A stretch of DNA of 64,000 bases from Burkholderiales bacterium (GCA_036262035.1 DATAJS010000015.1:124001-188000); one strand, 5' to 3'. Positions 16,200 to 25,407 are shown, counted from the stretch's first letter. The notes: generated from the sequence alone by a model not told the origin. A program made the numbers and translations.

Positions 16200-16943
16200 G
16201 TGGATCCACAGCAAGGCATGGGCTTCGCCCATTTTCTGGCGCAGGCGGACGGCGTGAGCAAGACGCTGCTCGTCGCGATGCTGTTCATGTCGGTGACGAC
16301 GTGGTATCTCATCGTCACCAAGGCGTGGGCGTGGCTGCTCATGCGGCAGCGCACGCGGCGCTTCCTCGAAACGTTCTGGAACGCGCCTTCGCTCCACGCG
16401 GTCGCGACGCACCTCGAAGAGCACCATCCCGACGAGCCGTTCTCGCACCTCGCGTATCACGCGATCGTCGCCGCACGCCATCACGAGCGCCACGGCGCGA
16501 ACAAGCTCAACGAATCGGGCGGCAGCGCCGAGTTCCTCACGCGCTCGATGCGCCGCGTGATCGACGAGGAGACCTCGCGTTTCGAGAACGGACTGACGGT
16601 GCTCGCGTCGATCGGCAGCACCGCGCCTTTCATCGGGCTGTTCGGAACGGTGTGGGGCGTGTATCACGCGCTGGTCGCGATCGGCATGACCGGACAGGGC
16701 ACGCTCGACAAGGTCGCCGGCCCGGTGGGTGAAGCGCTCATCATGACCGCGCTCGGCCTCGCCGTCGCGATTCCCGCGGTGCTGGCGTACAACTTCTCGG
16801 TGCGGCGCAACCGCATGGTGCTCGCGCGCCTCGATTCGTTCGCTCACGATCTGTTCGCGTTCCTCACGACCGGCTCGCACGTGAACGAGGCCGCGGGCGT
16901 GACGCCGCTGCGCGGCGGCACCGCGCCGCGCGGAGCGGTCTGA
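16200..16943 (+). CDS. exbB: MotA/TolQ/ExbB proton channel protein
   Basis: A 247-residue inner-membrane protein with three helices: residues ~20-42, and a pair in the C-terminal half (GLTVLASIGSTAPFIGLFGT and GEALIMTALGLAVAIPAVLA). With ExbD it forms the proton-driven motor of TonB. The start is GTG at 16200, four bases after tonB. The conserved ExbB signature GLFGTVWGVYHAL is present, and the gene overlaps exbD by one base. Confidence 0.95.
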   Translation: MDPQQGMGFAHFLAQADGVSKTLLVAMLFMSVTTWYLIVTKAWAWLLMRQRTRRFLETFWNAPSLHAVATHLEEHHPDEPFSHLAYHAIVAARHHERHGANKLNESGGSAEFLTRSMRRVIDEETSRFENGLTVLASIGSTAPFIGLFGTVWGVYHALVAIGMTGQGTLDKVAGPVGEALIMTALGLAVAIPAVLAYNFSVRRNRMVLARLDSFAHDLFAFLTTGSHVNEAAGVTPLRGGTAPRGAV

Positions 16944-17362
16944 TGGCTTTCGGCGGGTTCGACAAATCGGGCGACAGCGCGCCGATGGCGGAGATCAACA
17001 TGATCCCGCTCATCGACGTGATGCTGGTGCTGCTCGTCATCTTCATCATCACCGCGCCCTTGCTCACGCACGCGGTGAAGATCGAGCTGCCCAAGGCTTC
17101 GAGCGCTCCGAATCTGACCAGGCCCGACAACATCCAGCTCGGCATCAAGGCGAACGGCGAGATTTACTGGAACGGCGAGCTCGTCGACAGGGCAGCGCTC
17201 GCGCCGCGCATGGCTGCGGCGGCCAAGCTCGATCCGCAGCCCGAAGTGCACCTGCGCGCCGACCGCACCACCGAATACCAGCGCGTCGCGCAAGTCATGT
17301 CGGCCGCCGCCAAGGCCGGGCTCGTCAAGATCGGTTTCGTGACGGAGCCCGACGCGAAGTGA
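16943..17362 (+). CDS. exbD: Biopolymer transport protein ExbD
   Basis: A 139-residue protein with one membrane helix. The conserved motor Asp sits in EINMIPLIDVMLVLLVIF. The periplasmic domain ends with VHLRADRTTEYQRVAQVMSA, typical of ExbD/TolR. Its start overlaps the exbB stop, and its own stop overlaps the FTR1 start, so tonB, exbB, exbD and the iron permease are translationally linked. Confidence 0.95.
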   Translation: MAFGGFDKSGDSAPMAEINMIPLIDVMLVLLVIFIITAPLLTHAVKIELPKASSAPNLTRPDNIQLGIKANGEIYWNGELVDRAALAPRMAAAAKLDPQPEVHLRADRTTEYQRVAQVMSAAAKAGLVKIGFVTEPDAK

Positions 17363-19269
17363 GCTTCATGCGCTTCATCGCGATCGTCCTCTTCGCCGTC
17401 GCGACGGCGGCGTATGCCGATACGTCGCCGCAGACGATCGTGCACCTGCTGGATTACATCGGCGTCGACTATCCGCAATTCGTCAAGGACCGCAAGGTGC
17501 TCGACGCCTCCGAATATCAGGAGCAGCAGGAATTCGCGGCGCAGGTGCTCGATCTCATCGGCAAGCAGCCCCAGGCGCCGCAGCGGGCGCAGCTGCTCGA
17601 GCGCGCGTCGGCGCTCAAGCGCGCGATCGACGCGAAGGACGACGGCGCGAAGGTCGCGGCGCTCGCAGGCGAGCTGCGGCGGCAGGCGATCGACGCGTAT
17701 CGCATCGCGGTGGTGCCGCGCGGTATTCCGGACATGAAGCGCGGCGCCGCGCTGTATGCCGCGAGCTGCGCGTCGTGTCACGGCGCCGAGGGACGCGGCG
17801 ACGGGCCGGCGAGCAAGGGCCTCGATCCGGCGCCTGCGAACTTCCACGATCGCGATCGCATGGTCCAGCGCAGCGTCTACGGTTTATACAACACGATCTC
17901 GCTCGGCGTCGCCGGGACGTCGATGCCGGCGTTCGGCTCGCTGAGCGACGACGAACGCTGGGCGCTCGCGTTTCACGTTGCAGCGCTGGGCGCCGATCCT
18001 GCGCTCGCGTCGCGCGGGCGCGAGCTGTGGTCCGCAGGAAAGGGTAAAGAGCTCGGCTCGATGCGCGTCGTGGCGACCGCTACCCCGTCCGAGATCGCGA
18101 AGGACAAGGGGCCGGACGCGGCAGCGGTCTTCGCATGGCTCACCGCTCATCCGGAAGCGCTGGCGGAAGGACGCGAAGCGCCGGTCGACTTCGCCCGCCG
18201 CACGCTGCGCGAGAGCGTCGCCGCGTACAAGGTCGGACGCCGCGACGAGGCGCAGCGCCTCGCGCTCAACGCCTATCTCGAAGGCTTCGAGCTCGCCGAG
18301 GCGAGCCTCGATGCGGTCGATCGCAACCTGCGGCAGGAAGTCGAAGCGCAGATGATCGCTTACCGCGACGCGCTACGCCGCGCGGTCCCCGCCGACCAGG
18401 CAGCCCATCTGGCCGATCGTATCGACGGCCTGCTCGCCGCGAGCGCCGACAAGCTCGGCGGCTCGGGCCTGTCGCCGTCCACGGCAGCGGTCAGCGCGTT
18501 CTTCATCCTCGTCCGCGAAGGCCTCGAAGCGCTGCTCGTCGTCGCCGCGATCATCGCGTTCCTGATCAAGTCGGGCCGGCGCGAAGCGCTGCCGTGGATC
18601 CATGCCGGCTGGGTCGGCGCGCTCGCGCTCGGCGCCGTCACGTGGTTCGTGGCGGCGACGCTCATCGAAATCAGCGGCGCGACGCGCGAGCTCACCGAAG
18701 GATTCACGGCGCTCGCCGCCGCCGCGATCCTGCTGTACGCGGGATTCTGGCTGCACGACAAGAGCCACGCGCAAGGGTGGAAGCGTTTCATCGAACGCTA
18801 CCTGAAGGACGCGCTGCAGAAGGGCACGCTGTGGACGCTGGCGGGGCTGTCGTTTCTCGCGGTTTATCGCGAAGCGTTCGAGACGGTGCTCTTCTACCAG
18901 GCGCTGTGGCAGCAGGCGGGAGAAGGCGCACAGACGGCGATTCTGGGCGGCGCCGCCGGCGGCGCCGCCACGCTGGGCTTCCTCGCGTGGCTCATCCTGC
19001 GTTACGGCGTGCGTCTCCCCGTGGGCCTGTTCTTCAGCGCCTGCTCGGCGCTGATGGCGGTCCTCGCGTTCGCGTTCACCGGACACGGCGTCAAAGCGCT
19101 GCAGGAAGCCGGCATGGTGCCGGCCAGCCCGCTGGGCACGTTCAGTTTCCCGGCGCTCGGGCTGTATCCGACGACGCAGTCGCTCGCCGCCCAGGCTTTC
19201 GTCCTGATCCTGATCTGCGTCGTGTACGCGTGGGTGCGCGTCGCGCGCACCGACGGTGTCAAGGCATAG
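17359..19269 (+). CDS. FTR1-family iron permease fused to periplasmic cytochrome c domain
   Basis: A 636-residue protein. A signal peptide ends at AYA (about residue 20). Residues ~115-215 form a class I cytochrome c with haem site C137-A-S-C140-H141 and a later MPAF methionine. A helical linker follows. Residues ~370-632 are the seven-helix FTR1 permease with both REXXE iron-binding motifs, REGLE (~385-389) and REAFE (~504-508). FTR1 permeases move iron across the inner membrane with coupled oxidation; the fused haem domain probably takes the electron. The start is GTG 17359 within the exbD stop; ATG 17368 is an alternative. Confidence 0.93.
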   Translation: MSFMRFIAIVLFAVATAAYADTSPQTIVHLLDYIGVDYPQFVKDRKVLDASEYQEQQEFAAQVLDLIGKQPQAPQRAQLLERASALKRAIDAKDDGAKVAALAGELRRQAIDAYRIAVVPRGIPDMKRGAALYAASCASCHGAEGRGDGPASKGLDPAPANFHDRDRMVQRSVYGLYNTISLGVAGTSMPAFGSLSDDERWALAFHVAALGADPALASRGRELWSAGKGKELGSMRVVATATPSEIAKDKGPDAAAVFAWLTAHPEALAEGREAPVDFARRTLRESVAAYKVGRRDEAQRLALNAYLEGFELAEASLDAVDRNLRQEVEAQMIAYRDALRRAVPADQAAHLADRIDGLLAASADKLGGSGLSPSTAAVSAFFILVREGLEALLVVAAIIAFLIKSGRREALPWIHAGWVGALALGAVTWFVAATLIEISGATRELTEGFTALAAAAILLYAGFWLHDKSHAQGWKRFIERYLKDALQKGTLWTLAGLSFLAVYREAFETVLFYQALWQQAGEGAQTAILGGAAGGAATLGFLAWLILRYGVRLPVGLFFSACSALMAVLAFAFTGHGVKALQEAGMVPASPLGTFSFPALGLYPTTQSLAAQAFVLILICVVYAWVRVARTDGVKA

Positions 19270-19324
19270 CAGACGTTTACTCGCCGCGGCGCCATCCGCC
19301 CGCACTCTCCCGAAAGGAAGCTCC

Positions 19325-19600
19325 ATGAAAAACACGATCAACGCTCTCGTCTCTGCATTCGCATTCGTCTCGGTTCCCGCGTTCGCCACCGGGCTCGCCA
19401 CGTGCGACTCCGGTCCGCGCGAAGGCTGGCAGCCGCAGGGCAAGCTCGAGAAGCAACTCGTCGCTCAGAAGTGGCAGGTACGCCGCATCAAGGTCGACGG
19501 CGGCTGCTACGAGGTGTACGGCATCAACGACAAGGGCGAGCGGGTCGAAGCCTATTTCCACCCGGTGACGCTCGCTCCCGTGCCCACGACCAAGCGCTGA
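19325..19600 (+). CDS. Small PepSY-like periplasmic protein
   Basis: A 91-residue exported protein. ATG 19325 has a strong ribosome site (AAAGGAAG) and a signal peptide ending VPAFA. The mature part (KLEKQLVAQKWQVRRIKVDG, CYEVYGINDKGERVEAYFHP) has the PepSY fold pattern of a short helix followed by strands. Such proteins commonly accompany diheme or b-type cytochromes. It sits between the FTR1-cytochrome c gene and a cytochrome b561 gene, so a redox-related role in iron uptake is likely. Confidence 0.85.
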   Translation: MKNTINALVSAFAFVSVPAFATGLATCDSGPREGWQPQGKLEKQLVAQKWQVRRIKVDGGCYEVYGINDKGERVEAYFHPVTLAPVPTTKR

Positions 19601-19611
19601 CCCTCGCCGCG

Positions 19612-20154
19612 ATGCGGCGTGCCACGATGCGCGTGTGGGATCCGTTCGTGCGCGTGCTGCATTGGACGCTCGTCGCGAGCGTCGCCGCCGCCTGGTTCAC
19701 CCGCGAAGGCTGGGGACGGTGGCACGAATGGATCGGCTACGCGACGCTCGCTGTCGTGTTATTGCGGATCGTCTGGGGTTTCGCCGGTCCGCGCTTTGCG
19801 CGCTTCGGCGCGTTCGTCCGCAAGCCGACGAGCGTCTGGGCGTATGCCGCGGCGGCGCTGCGCGGGCGTGCCCCCCGCCATCTGGGGCACAATCCGCTGG
19901 GTGGGTGGATGATCGTTGCCCTGGTCGCGAACGTGGTGCTCGTGACGTCGAGCGGGTGGCTCTACACCACCGACGCGTTCTGGGGTGTCGCCTGGGTCGG
20001 AGAGACCCACGACGTTCTCGCGAAGTCCCTGCTCGTGCTCGTGGCGCTGCACGTGCTCGGCGTCGTCGCGACGTCGCTCGCGCATCGCGAGAACCTCGCC
20101 GCTTCGATGATCCACGGGCGCAAGCGCGCCGCCGATCCGCGGGACGTCGCGTGA
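19612..20154 (+). CDS. Cytochrome b561 / Ni-Fe hydrogenase-type b subunit
   Basis: A 180-residue integral membrane protein with four helices and haem-ligand histidines: VLHWTLVASV (helix 1), GRWHEWIGYATL (helix 2), and WVGETHDVLAKSLLVLVALH (helices 3-4). These di-haem b proteins pass electrons between quinones and periplasmic partners. The gene lies 12 bases after the PepSY gene; Met6 at 19627 is an alternative start. Together with the FTR1-fused cytochrome c it could link iron oxidation or reduction at the permease to the quinone pool; this is inferred. Confidence 0.9.
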   Translation: MRRATMRVWDPFVRVLHWTLVASVAAAWFTREGWGRWHEWIGYATLAVVLLRIVWGFAGPRFARFGAFVRKPTSVWAYAAAALRGRAPRHLGHNPLGGWMIVALVANVVLVTSSGWLYTTDAFWGVAWVGETHDVLAKSLLVLVALHVLGVVATSLAHRENLAASMIHGRKRAADPRDVA

Positions 20155-20407
20155 AAGAGGCGATCTTCGTTCAACCCGAGAAGTTCAGGGACGTCGGCGC
20201 CTGCTATCGCGACGATTCGGCGTCGCGCGTATCGTGCGCGACGTCTATCCTCCGCGCATCCACCTCACGTTCTCCCTTGCCGACGAGCGCGGCACCGTGA
20301 TCGCGAGCGGCGAGCGCAAGCTGCGGGATCTCGCCCTCGTGCGCAGGCCGCTGCTCGACGACTGGCTGGTGAGGGAGCCCGGAACCGCCGCGACGGCGGC
20401 GCGCTGA
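20151..20407 (+). pseudogene. DUF3016-family remnant, internally deleted and frameshifted
   Basis: A GTG start overlaps the cytochrome b stop. The first ~23 codons read KEAIFVQPEKFRDVGACYRD, the N-terminus of DUF3016 proteins. After about 20220 the match continues only in another frame: VRDVYPPRIHLTFSLADERG, then GERKLRDLALVRRPLLDDWL to a TGA at 20405-20407. The usual middle (~60 residues) and signal peptide are missing. I read this as a decayed last gene of the iron operon. Confidence 0.6.
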
Positions 20408-20422
20408 CAGCTCCGCCCTGCT

Positions 20423-20686
20423 TCAGTCGCAGCGCTTGCTCTGCCGGCTGATCGCACGCTGCATGGTGCGCATCGCTTTCCATTCGGAGCCCGCACGCGC
20501 GGCGGCGGTGCGCAACGGGCCGGAGTATCGCTCGCTGCCCGCGATGAACTCGAAGTGCGCCTCGATCGAGTCGGCGAGCGGATCGCACCAGGTCATCGGA
20601 TAGCGGACCAGCATGTGCATCAGCGCCGCGATCGCGAAATCGGGCTCGGCGGCGTAGTCCATGGACGCTCTTCGTTCATGCTGCAT
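20423..20686 (-). CDS. Small hypothetical protein
   Basis: An 87-residue protein (79 if it starts at Met9, position 20662). AGGTGA lies a few bases before the first ATG. The sequence (DYAAEPDFAIAALMHMLVRY, then AHFEFIAGSERYSGPLRTAA) is mainly helical and lacks a signal or membrane helix. No family recognised. It forms a leftward cluster with the S4 remnant, PiuC and a siderophore receptor. Confidence 0.5.
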   Translation of the reverse strand: MQHERRASMDYAAEPDFAIAALMHMLVRYPMTWCDPLADSIEAHFEFIAGSERYSGPLRTAAARAGSEWKAMRTMQRAISRQSKRCD

Positions 20687-20693
20687 GGGTCAC

Positions 20694-20891
20694 CTACATG
20701 CGGGTAGCGTAATACCCGACGACCTGTTGCACTTCGACGGGAAAAGGCACTTCGTCGGGCGACGGCGTGCGCGTCATGCGCGCCCGCTGCGGCGGGTGAT
20801 CGCGCTTGTCGCGCGTGCGGGTGGTGAGGCCGGGCAGCTCGGTGCCGAGAGCGCGGACGATCTTCAGCCGCGGGCCGGTGTAACGCGACAT
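20694..20891 (-). pseudogene. Truncated ribosomal protein S4 paralog
   Basis: The frame starts at ATG 20891 with a strong ribosome site (AAGGAG). It reads SRYTGPRLKIVRALGTELPG, the N-terminus of the plastid/cyanobacterial-like, zinc-free S4 type, and keeps a QRARM segment. It then loses the family pattern and stops after 65 residues, whereas S4 is ~200 residues. The RNA-binding S4 core is absent. It may be a remnant, or a short S4-derived peptide kept because its start signals are intact. It is 37 bases downstream of piuC. Confidence 0.65.
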
Positions 20892-20928
20892 GCTCGATGC
20901 TCCTTGAGGGCGCGTGCGGAGGGACACC

Positions 20929-21609
20929 TCAAGCGTCGGCCCACATCCGCAGCAGGTTGTGATAAACGCCCGTCAGCGAGACGAGCGACGGGTGGTCGGG
21001 GACCTGCTGGTTCAGCCGCACCAGCGCCATGTCCATGTCGAAGAGCAGCGCACGCCGCGCATCGTCGCGGATCATGCTTTCGATCCAGAAGAACGACGAG
21101 ACGCGCGCCCCGCGCGTGACGGGCGTCACGCGGTGCAGGCTGGTGGCCGGATAGATCACCATGTCGCCGGCGGGCAGCTTGACCGAGTGCACGCCGTACG
21201 TGTCTTCCACGAGCAGCTCGCCGCCGTCGTAATCCTCAGGCGCGGTCAGGAACAGCGTCGCCGAGATGTCGGTGCGTATGCGGCGCCCGGTCGGCCCGTG
21301 CACGCGTATCGCGCTGTCGACGTGATTGCCGAAATTCATGTCGCCCGTGTAGCGATTGAAGAGCGGCGGATAGACCTGGCGCGGCAGCGCGGCCGAGAAG
21401 AACAGGGGGCTGCGGCCCAGCGCTGCCGCGATCTCCTCGCCGGCTTCGCGCGCGACCGCGGATTCCTCGGGAAGCTGCTCGTTGTATTTCGCGCGCGCCG
21501 ACTGGTGGCCGGACGTGACGTTGCCGTCCACCCATTGCACGGCGTCGATGCGCGCGCGGATGCGTGCGACCTGTTCCTGCGTGAGCACCTGAGGAATCTG
21601 GAGTAACAC
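20929..21609 (-). CDS. piuC: Fe(II)/2-oxoglutarate dioxygenase PiuC (PKHD-type hydroxylase)
   Basis: A 226-residue enzyme of the PKHD/YbiX family that accompanies iron-siderophore receptors. The iron ligands are the HVD motif ([13 protein letters not shown]) and a distal His in [14 protein letters not shown], where the following Arg binds 2-oxoglutarate. The start is GTG at 21609, ten bases after the receptor stop. In E. coli and Pseudomonas the same pair is Fiu-YbiX and PiuA-PiuC. The substrate is not known; iron-starvation control through the receptor's Fur box is likely. Confidence 0.93.
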   Translation of the reverse strand: MLLQIPQVLTQEQVARIRARIDAVQWVDGNVTSGHQSARAKYNEQLPEESAVAREAGEEIAAALGRSPLFFSAALPRQVYPPLFNRYTGDMNFGNHVDSAIRVHGPTGRRIRTDISATLFLTAPEDYDGGELLVEDTYGVHSVKLPAGDMVIYPATSLHRVTPVTRGARVSSFFWIESMIRDDARRALLFDMDMALVRLNQQVPDHPSLVSLTGVYHNLLRMWADA

Positions 21610-21619
21610 GGTCCCTGAC

Positions 21620-23896
21620 TCAGAAGTTATAGCGCACCGTCACGGAGGCGGCGCGCGGCTGTCCGGGCAGCACGCGGTTCGGGTTGTTGGCGTAGCCGCC
21701 GATGTAATAGATCTTGTCGCCGAGATTGTAGACGTTGAGCCGCACCTCGTACTTCTTCTGCACGTAGGCGAGCGTCGCGTCCCACACGAAAAACGTCGGT
21801 ATGGCGGACCCGGCCTGATTCGCGTCGGTGACATAGGTGCCTTTCTGCATGCGCACGCCGCCTCCCACTTCCCAGCCGCCGCCGAGCCGGTAAACCGACC
21901 AGACGTTGCCGGCGACGTCGGCCACACCGAGCGGCTTGTTGCCCTGGACCGCCGCCGGACCGGTGACGATCTCGCCGTCCATGAACGCGATGCCGCTGTA
22001 GATATCCCAGTTCGGCGTGATCGAACCGGTCGCTTCGAACTCGATGCCGTCGACGCGGCGCTTGCCGGCGAGGATGGTCGTGCCGGTCGCGTCGGCCATG
22101 CGTGCGTTGATCTTCTCGTTGCGGAAGATCGCGCTGCGCAGTTGCAGGCCACGCAGCACGTCCCACTGCGCGCCGATCTCGTAGTTCTGGTTCTTCTCAG
22201 GATCCAGGGCCTGGTTCGCCGCGCTGAGGTTGGTCCCCGTCCCGCCGTACACGCCGAGCTCGCCGGACGGGCTGTACGAGTTGCCGTACGAGACGTAATA
22301 CGACTGCGTCGTGGTCGGCTGCCAGATGATCCCGGCGCGCCCGCTCAGCATGTTGTCGGTTCGCCCGAACGGTCCCGTCGCAGCGCCGCTCACCGCGCTG
22401 AGCTGGACGGTGCGCGCGTCGGCCTTGAAGTGCTCGTAGCGCAGGCCGACGAGCGCCTTCCAGTGGGGCGTGAGCTCGATCTGGTCCTGCACGTACACGG
22501 CCGCGGTGTCGCCGTCCGCGAGCGCGTTGAGGTTGGGCGTCTTGGAATACGACAGACGCGTCGAGGGATCCGGGTTGAGGAACGACGTGGTCGAGGTGGG
22601 CGCCTGCGTGCCCGCGGTCGCCGGGTCGGCGTCGAGGATGTAGTTGGTGCGGTCGAGGCGCTCCCGCGCGAGCTCCAGTCCGGCGAGCACGGTGTGCTTC
22701 ACCGAGCCGGTGGACACTTTCCACGTGAGCTCGGTCTGGTTGATGAGCGCGGTGTCGTCGTTGTCGCGCGTGCGGCCGCTGTCGTGGTTGCGCGTCACGA
22801 CGAGCAGCGACAGCGGCGTGCTCGCGGTGACCGCCGCGCCGTTGGCGTCGGTGCCGCGCAGCGTGGAGATGGTCGATTCGGACTCGCGCTGGTAGCTCGC
22901 CCAGCGCAGCGTGTTGCGCAGGCTCAGCGCTTCGCTGAACTGGTGCTCGAGCCTGAACGTCGCGATGTGCGTCTCGTAATCGGCGAAATCGTGGTTGGCG
23001 TAACCGTAGTAGTTCTTGGCGGAGACCTGGGGAAAGCCCAGGAATGCCCCGCCTGCGAAGCGCGTCGGCTGACCGTAGTCGGTGACTTCCTTGCTCTTGA
23101 GGTAGTAGTACGAGAGCGTCATGTCGGTCGCTTTGCCGAGATTCATCCAGAAGCTCGGCGCGAAGCCGTAGCGCTCGGTGTCCTGCGGATAGCGGAAGTT
23201 GCCGCCTTTCTCGCCCAGGCCGATGAGGCGCAGCGCGCTGTCGGAGCCGGTGCGCAGGTTCAGGTCGAAGGTCGCGCGCTTCTGATCGAACGAGCCGACC
23301 GTCAGCGCGACTTCGCGGCGTTCGAGGCGGTCGGCGACCTTGGTGGTCTGGTTGATGAGGCCGCCCGGCGAGCCGCGCCCGAACATCAGCGCCGAGGAGC
23401 CCTTGAGCACCTCGATCGACTCGGTCGCGAACAGGTCGCGGTTGTATTCGCCGAGATCGCGCACGCCGTCGACGAAGATGTCGGCATTGAGCGGAAAGCC
23501 GCGGAGAAAGAACACCTGGTTCGCCTGCGTGCCGCCTTCGGCCGCGCCGTAGGAGATGCCCGGCACGTTGCGCAGCGCGTCGGTGAGGCTCGTCGCGTTC
23601 TGCGAGCGGATCAGCGTCTGCGGCACGGTGTTGATGAACTGCGGGATGTCGCGCAGCGGTGTGTCGGTGCGCGTGCCGGCGCGGGTGGTGTCGGTGCGGA
23701 AGCTCTTGTTCTGGCTGTCCTGCACCCGGACTTCCGGCAGCGTCTGCTCAGGCGCGGCCGGCTGCGCGGCGTGGGCCCCGCCTTCGGCGCCGAAGATCGA
23801 AAGCGAGGCGAGACCCATCGCGGCGGGGTTGAAGCGTTTGCGCAGCGCCGTGAAAGGCGTGGCCGCGGGCGCGCCGCGGCGGCGGTTTCGAGTCAT
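21620..23896 (-). CDS. TonB-dependent siderophore receptor (Fiu/PiuA-like), paralog 2
   Basis: A 758-residue outer-membrane receptor. After a signal region (about 44 residues, ending HAAQPA) the plug carries [51 protein letters not shown] and [19 protein letters not shown]; the barrel ends ASVTVRYNF, with the terminal Phe needed for BAM insertion. It is closely similar along its length to the receptor at 12516-14951, so one is a duplicate. It is transcribed with piuC, downstream of a Fur box. Confidence 0.95.
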   Translation of the reverse strand: MTRNRRRGAPAATPFTALRKRFNPAAMGLASLSIFGAEGGAHAAQPAAPEQTLPEVRVQDSQNKSFRTDTTRAGTRTDTPLRDIPQFINTVPQTLIRSQNATSLTDALRNVPGISYGAAEGGTQANQVFFLRGFPLNADIFVDGVRDLGEYNRDLFATESIEVLKGSSALMFGRGSPGGLINQTTKVADRLERREVALTVGSFDQKRATFDLNLRTGSDSALRLIGLGEKGGNFRYPQDTERYGFAPSFWMNLGKATDMTLSYYYLKSKEVTDYGQPTRFAGGAFLGFPQVSAKNYYGYANHDFADYETHIATFRLEHQFSEALSLRNTLRWASYQRESESTISTLRGTDANGAAVTASTPLSLLVVTRNHDSGRTRDNDDTALINQTELTWKVSTGSVKHTVLAGLELARERLDRTNYILDADPATAGTQAPTSTTSFLNPDPSTRLSYSKTPNLNALADGDTAAVYVQDQIELTPHWKALVGLRYEHFKADARTVQLSAVSGAATGPFGRTDNMLSGRAGIIWQPTTTQSYYVSYGNSYSPSGELGVYGGTGTNLSAANQALDPEKNQNYEIGAQWDVLRGLQLRSAIFRNEKINARMADATGTTILAGKRRVDGIEFEATGSITPNWDIYSGIAFMDGEIVTGPAAVQGNKPLGVADVAGNVWSVYRLGGGWEVGGGVRMQKGTYVTDANQAGSAIPTFFVWDATLAYVQKKYEVRLNVYNLGDKIYYIGGYANNPNRVLPGQPRAASVTVRYNF

Positions 23897-23986
23897 ACCA
23901 GTGCATCTCCCTGTTGTTGGTTGTTTGCATAGGCTGGCTGGGAGGGGCCCTGGCTGGCGGCGATCCGTTCTCCGGCACGAATCGGA

Positions 23987-24007
23987 GAATAAGAATCATT
24001 CTCGATT
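23987..24007 (-). promoter_or_regulatory. Fur box
   Basis: GAATAAGAATCATTCTCGATT matches the interrupted palindrome of Fur operators (centre AATCATT). It lies about 90 bases upstream of the receptor gene. Confidence 0.7.
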
Positions 24008-24115
24008 ATAGATGGGCTTCGGGGACATCGCAAATGCCGCGATCGACCGGCGGGGGTCTTGACGCACCACGCGGGGCACGGTTTTTTCATACAGCCTGGC
24101 AGGAGGTGACCTTTT

Positions 24116-24598
24116 ATGCGTACCCCAGCCAGCATCGCGAAACACCCGATACACCCCATGCTCGTGCCGATCCCCATCGGCCTGTGGCTGTTCTCGCTCG
24201 TCTGCGACCTGATCTTCCGCTTCGGCGGCGGCGCCGCCGAGTGGCAGACGGTGGCTTTCTACACGATGGTCGGCGGCATCATCGGCGCCCTCGCGGCGGC
24301 GATTCCCGGGCTCATCGACATGATCGCGCTGCCCGCGGGTCCGAAGCGCATCGCGATCATCCACATGACGATCAACCTCACGGTCGTCGCGCTCTACGTG
24401 GTCAACGTGTTCGTGCGCTCGACCAACCCCGAGAACATCGGCCTCGCGCTGACGCTCTCGGTGATCGCCGTGGCCTTGCTCGCGGTGTCGGGATGGCTCG
24501 GCGGCAAGATGGTCTACGAGCACGGCGTGGCCGTGGACAACGGGGAAGCGCCCGCCACGCTGCATTCGACCACGCACACGACCGCCGCGCGCCGCTAG
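24116..24598 (+). CDS. DUF2231-type four-helix membrane protein
   Basis: A 160-residue inner-membrane protein. The conserved N-terminus SIAKHPIHPMLVPIPIGLW is the DUF2231 signature, followed by four hydrophobic helices and a His/Thr-rich tail. The ribosome site is GGAGGTGA. Members may hold a haem or metal through the conserved HPxHP motif, but function is unknown. It ends at a strong terminator, so it is a single-gene unit. Confidence 0.88.
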   Translation: MRTPASIAKHPIHPMLVPIPIGLWLFSLVCDLIFRFGGGAAEWQTVAFYTMVGGIIGALAAAIPGLIDMIALPAGPKRIAIIHMTINLTVVALYVVNVFVRSTNPENIGLALTLSVIAVALLAVSGWLGGKMVYEHGVAVDNGEAPATLHSTTHTTAARR

Positions 24599-24629
24599 CA
24601 CATCTGATCGCGCGTTCTTCGCGTGCAAG

Positions 24630-24656
24630 AACCGCGGCTCTGCCGCGGTTTTTTTT
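24630..24656 (+). terminator. Intrinsic terminator
   Basis: AACCGCGGC (24630-24638), loop TCT, GCCGCGGTT (24642-24650) and a run of eight Ts in all. It ends the DUF2231 transcript. Confidence 0.9.
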
Positions 24657-24670
24657 GCGCCTGAAAAGCG

Positions 24671-24699
24671 GGAACGCGCGGTTCAGCCGCGACATCTAA
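24671..24699 (+). promoter_or_regulatory. Possible ECF-type promoter of the sigma gene
   Basis: GGAAC (24671-24675) and TCTAA (24695-24699) resemble the -35 and -10 elements of RpoE-like promoters, with 19 bp between them, one more than usual. The ATG follows 10 bases later, so the leader would be almost absent. Confidence 0.35.
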
Positions 24700-24708
24700 T
24701 CGGCCGCA

Positions 24709-25407
24709 ATGAACACGAACACGCTGACAGTCGCCGGGCCGGCGTCCGACGACCTGGAGATCGCACGCCGCATCGCCGCGGGAGATACCACGGCCATGAC
24801 GCTGCTCATGCGCCAGTGCAACCGCAAGCTCTTTCGGGCCGCGCGCTCGATCCTCGACGACGACGCGGAAGCCGAGGATGCGCTGCAGGAAGCGTACGTC
24901 ACCGCCTACGTCGAGATGAAGACGTTCCGCGGCGCGTCGAAGCTCACCACCTGGCTCACGCGCATCGTCATCAACGAAGCGCTCGGCAGGCTGCGGAAGA
25001 AGAAGCGGCAGGCCGAGGTGCTCGCCTTCTCGCCCGGCCGGCTCGATCCCGCGCCGCAGGAGGACGCGTCCATGGAGCGCAGCATCGAAGCCTCACCCGA
25101 AGACCACGCCTCGCGCGCCGAGCTGCGCGCGGTGCTGGAGCGCAAGATCGGCGAGCTGCCGATCGCGTTCCGCACCGTGTTCATGATGCGCGAGCTGGAG
25201 GAGATGACGGTCGAGGAGACAGCCGAATGCCTCGGCATCCCCGAGGCGACGGTGCGCACGCGGCTGTTCCGCGCGCGTGCGCTGCTGCGCGAGTCGCTCG
25301 CCCGCGAGATCGACGTCGCGACCGGAGACGCTTTCGCGTTCGCCGGCGCGCGCTGCGATCGCATCGTCGCGACGGTCCTCGACCGCCTGCGCGCCGCCAA
25401 CCCGTAA
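24709..25407 (+). CDS. ECF-type RNA polymerase sigma factor
   Basis: A 232-residue sigma-70 family protein with regions 2 and 4 only. Region 2 includes EDALQEAYVTAYVEMKTFRG and the -10 contact TTWLTRIVINEALGRLRKKK; region 4 has a helix-turn-helix, EEMTVEETAECLGIPEATVR, followed by TRLFRARALLRESL. No anti-sigma factor lies next to it. The following genes encode a DUF4142 protein and a cupredoxin, both exported, so it may control an envelope or oxidative stress response. Confidence 0.92.
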   Translation: MNTNTLTVAGPASDDLEIARRIAAGDTTAMTLLMRQCNRKLFRAARSILDDDAEAEDALQEAYVTAYVEMKTFRGASKLTTWLTRIVINEALGRLRKKKRQAEVLAFSPGRLDPAPQEDASMERSIEASPEDHASRAELRAVLERKIGELPIAFRTVFMMRELEEMTVEETAECLGIPEATVRTRLFRARALLRESLAREIDVATGDAFAFAGARCDRIVATVLDRLRAANP

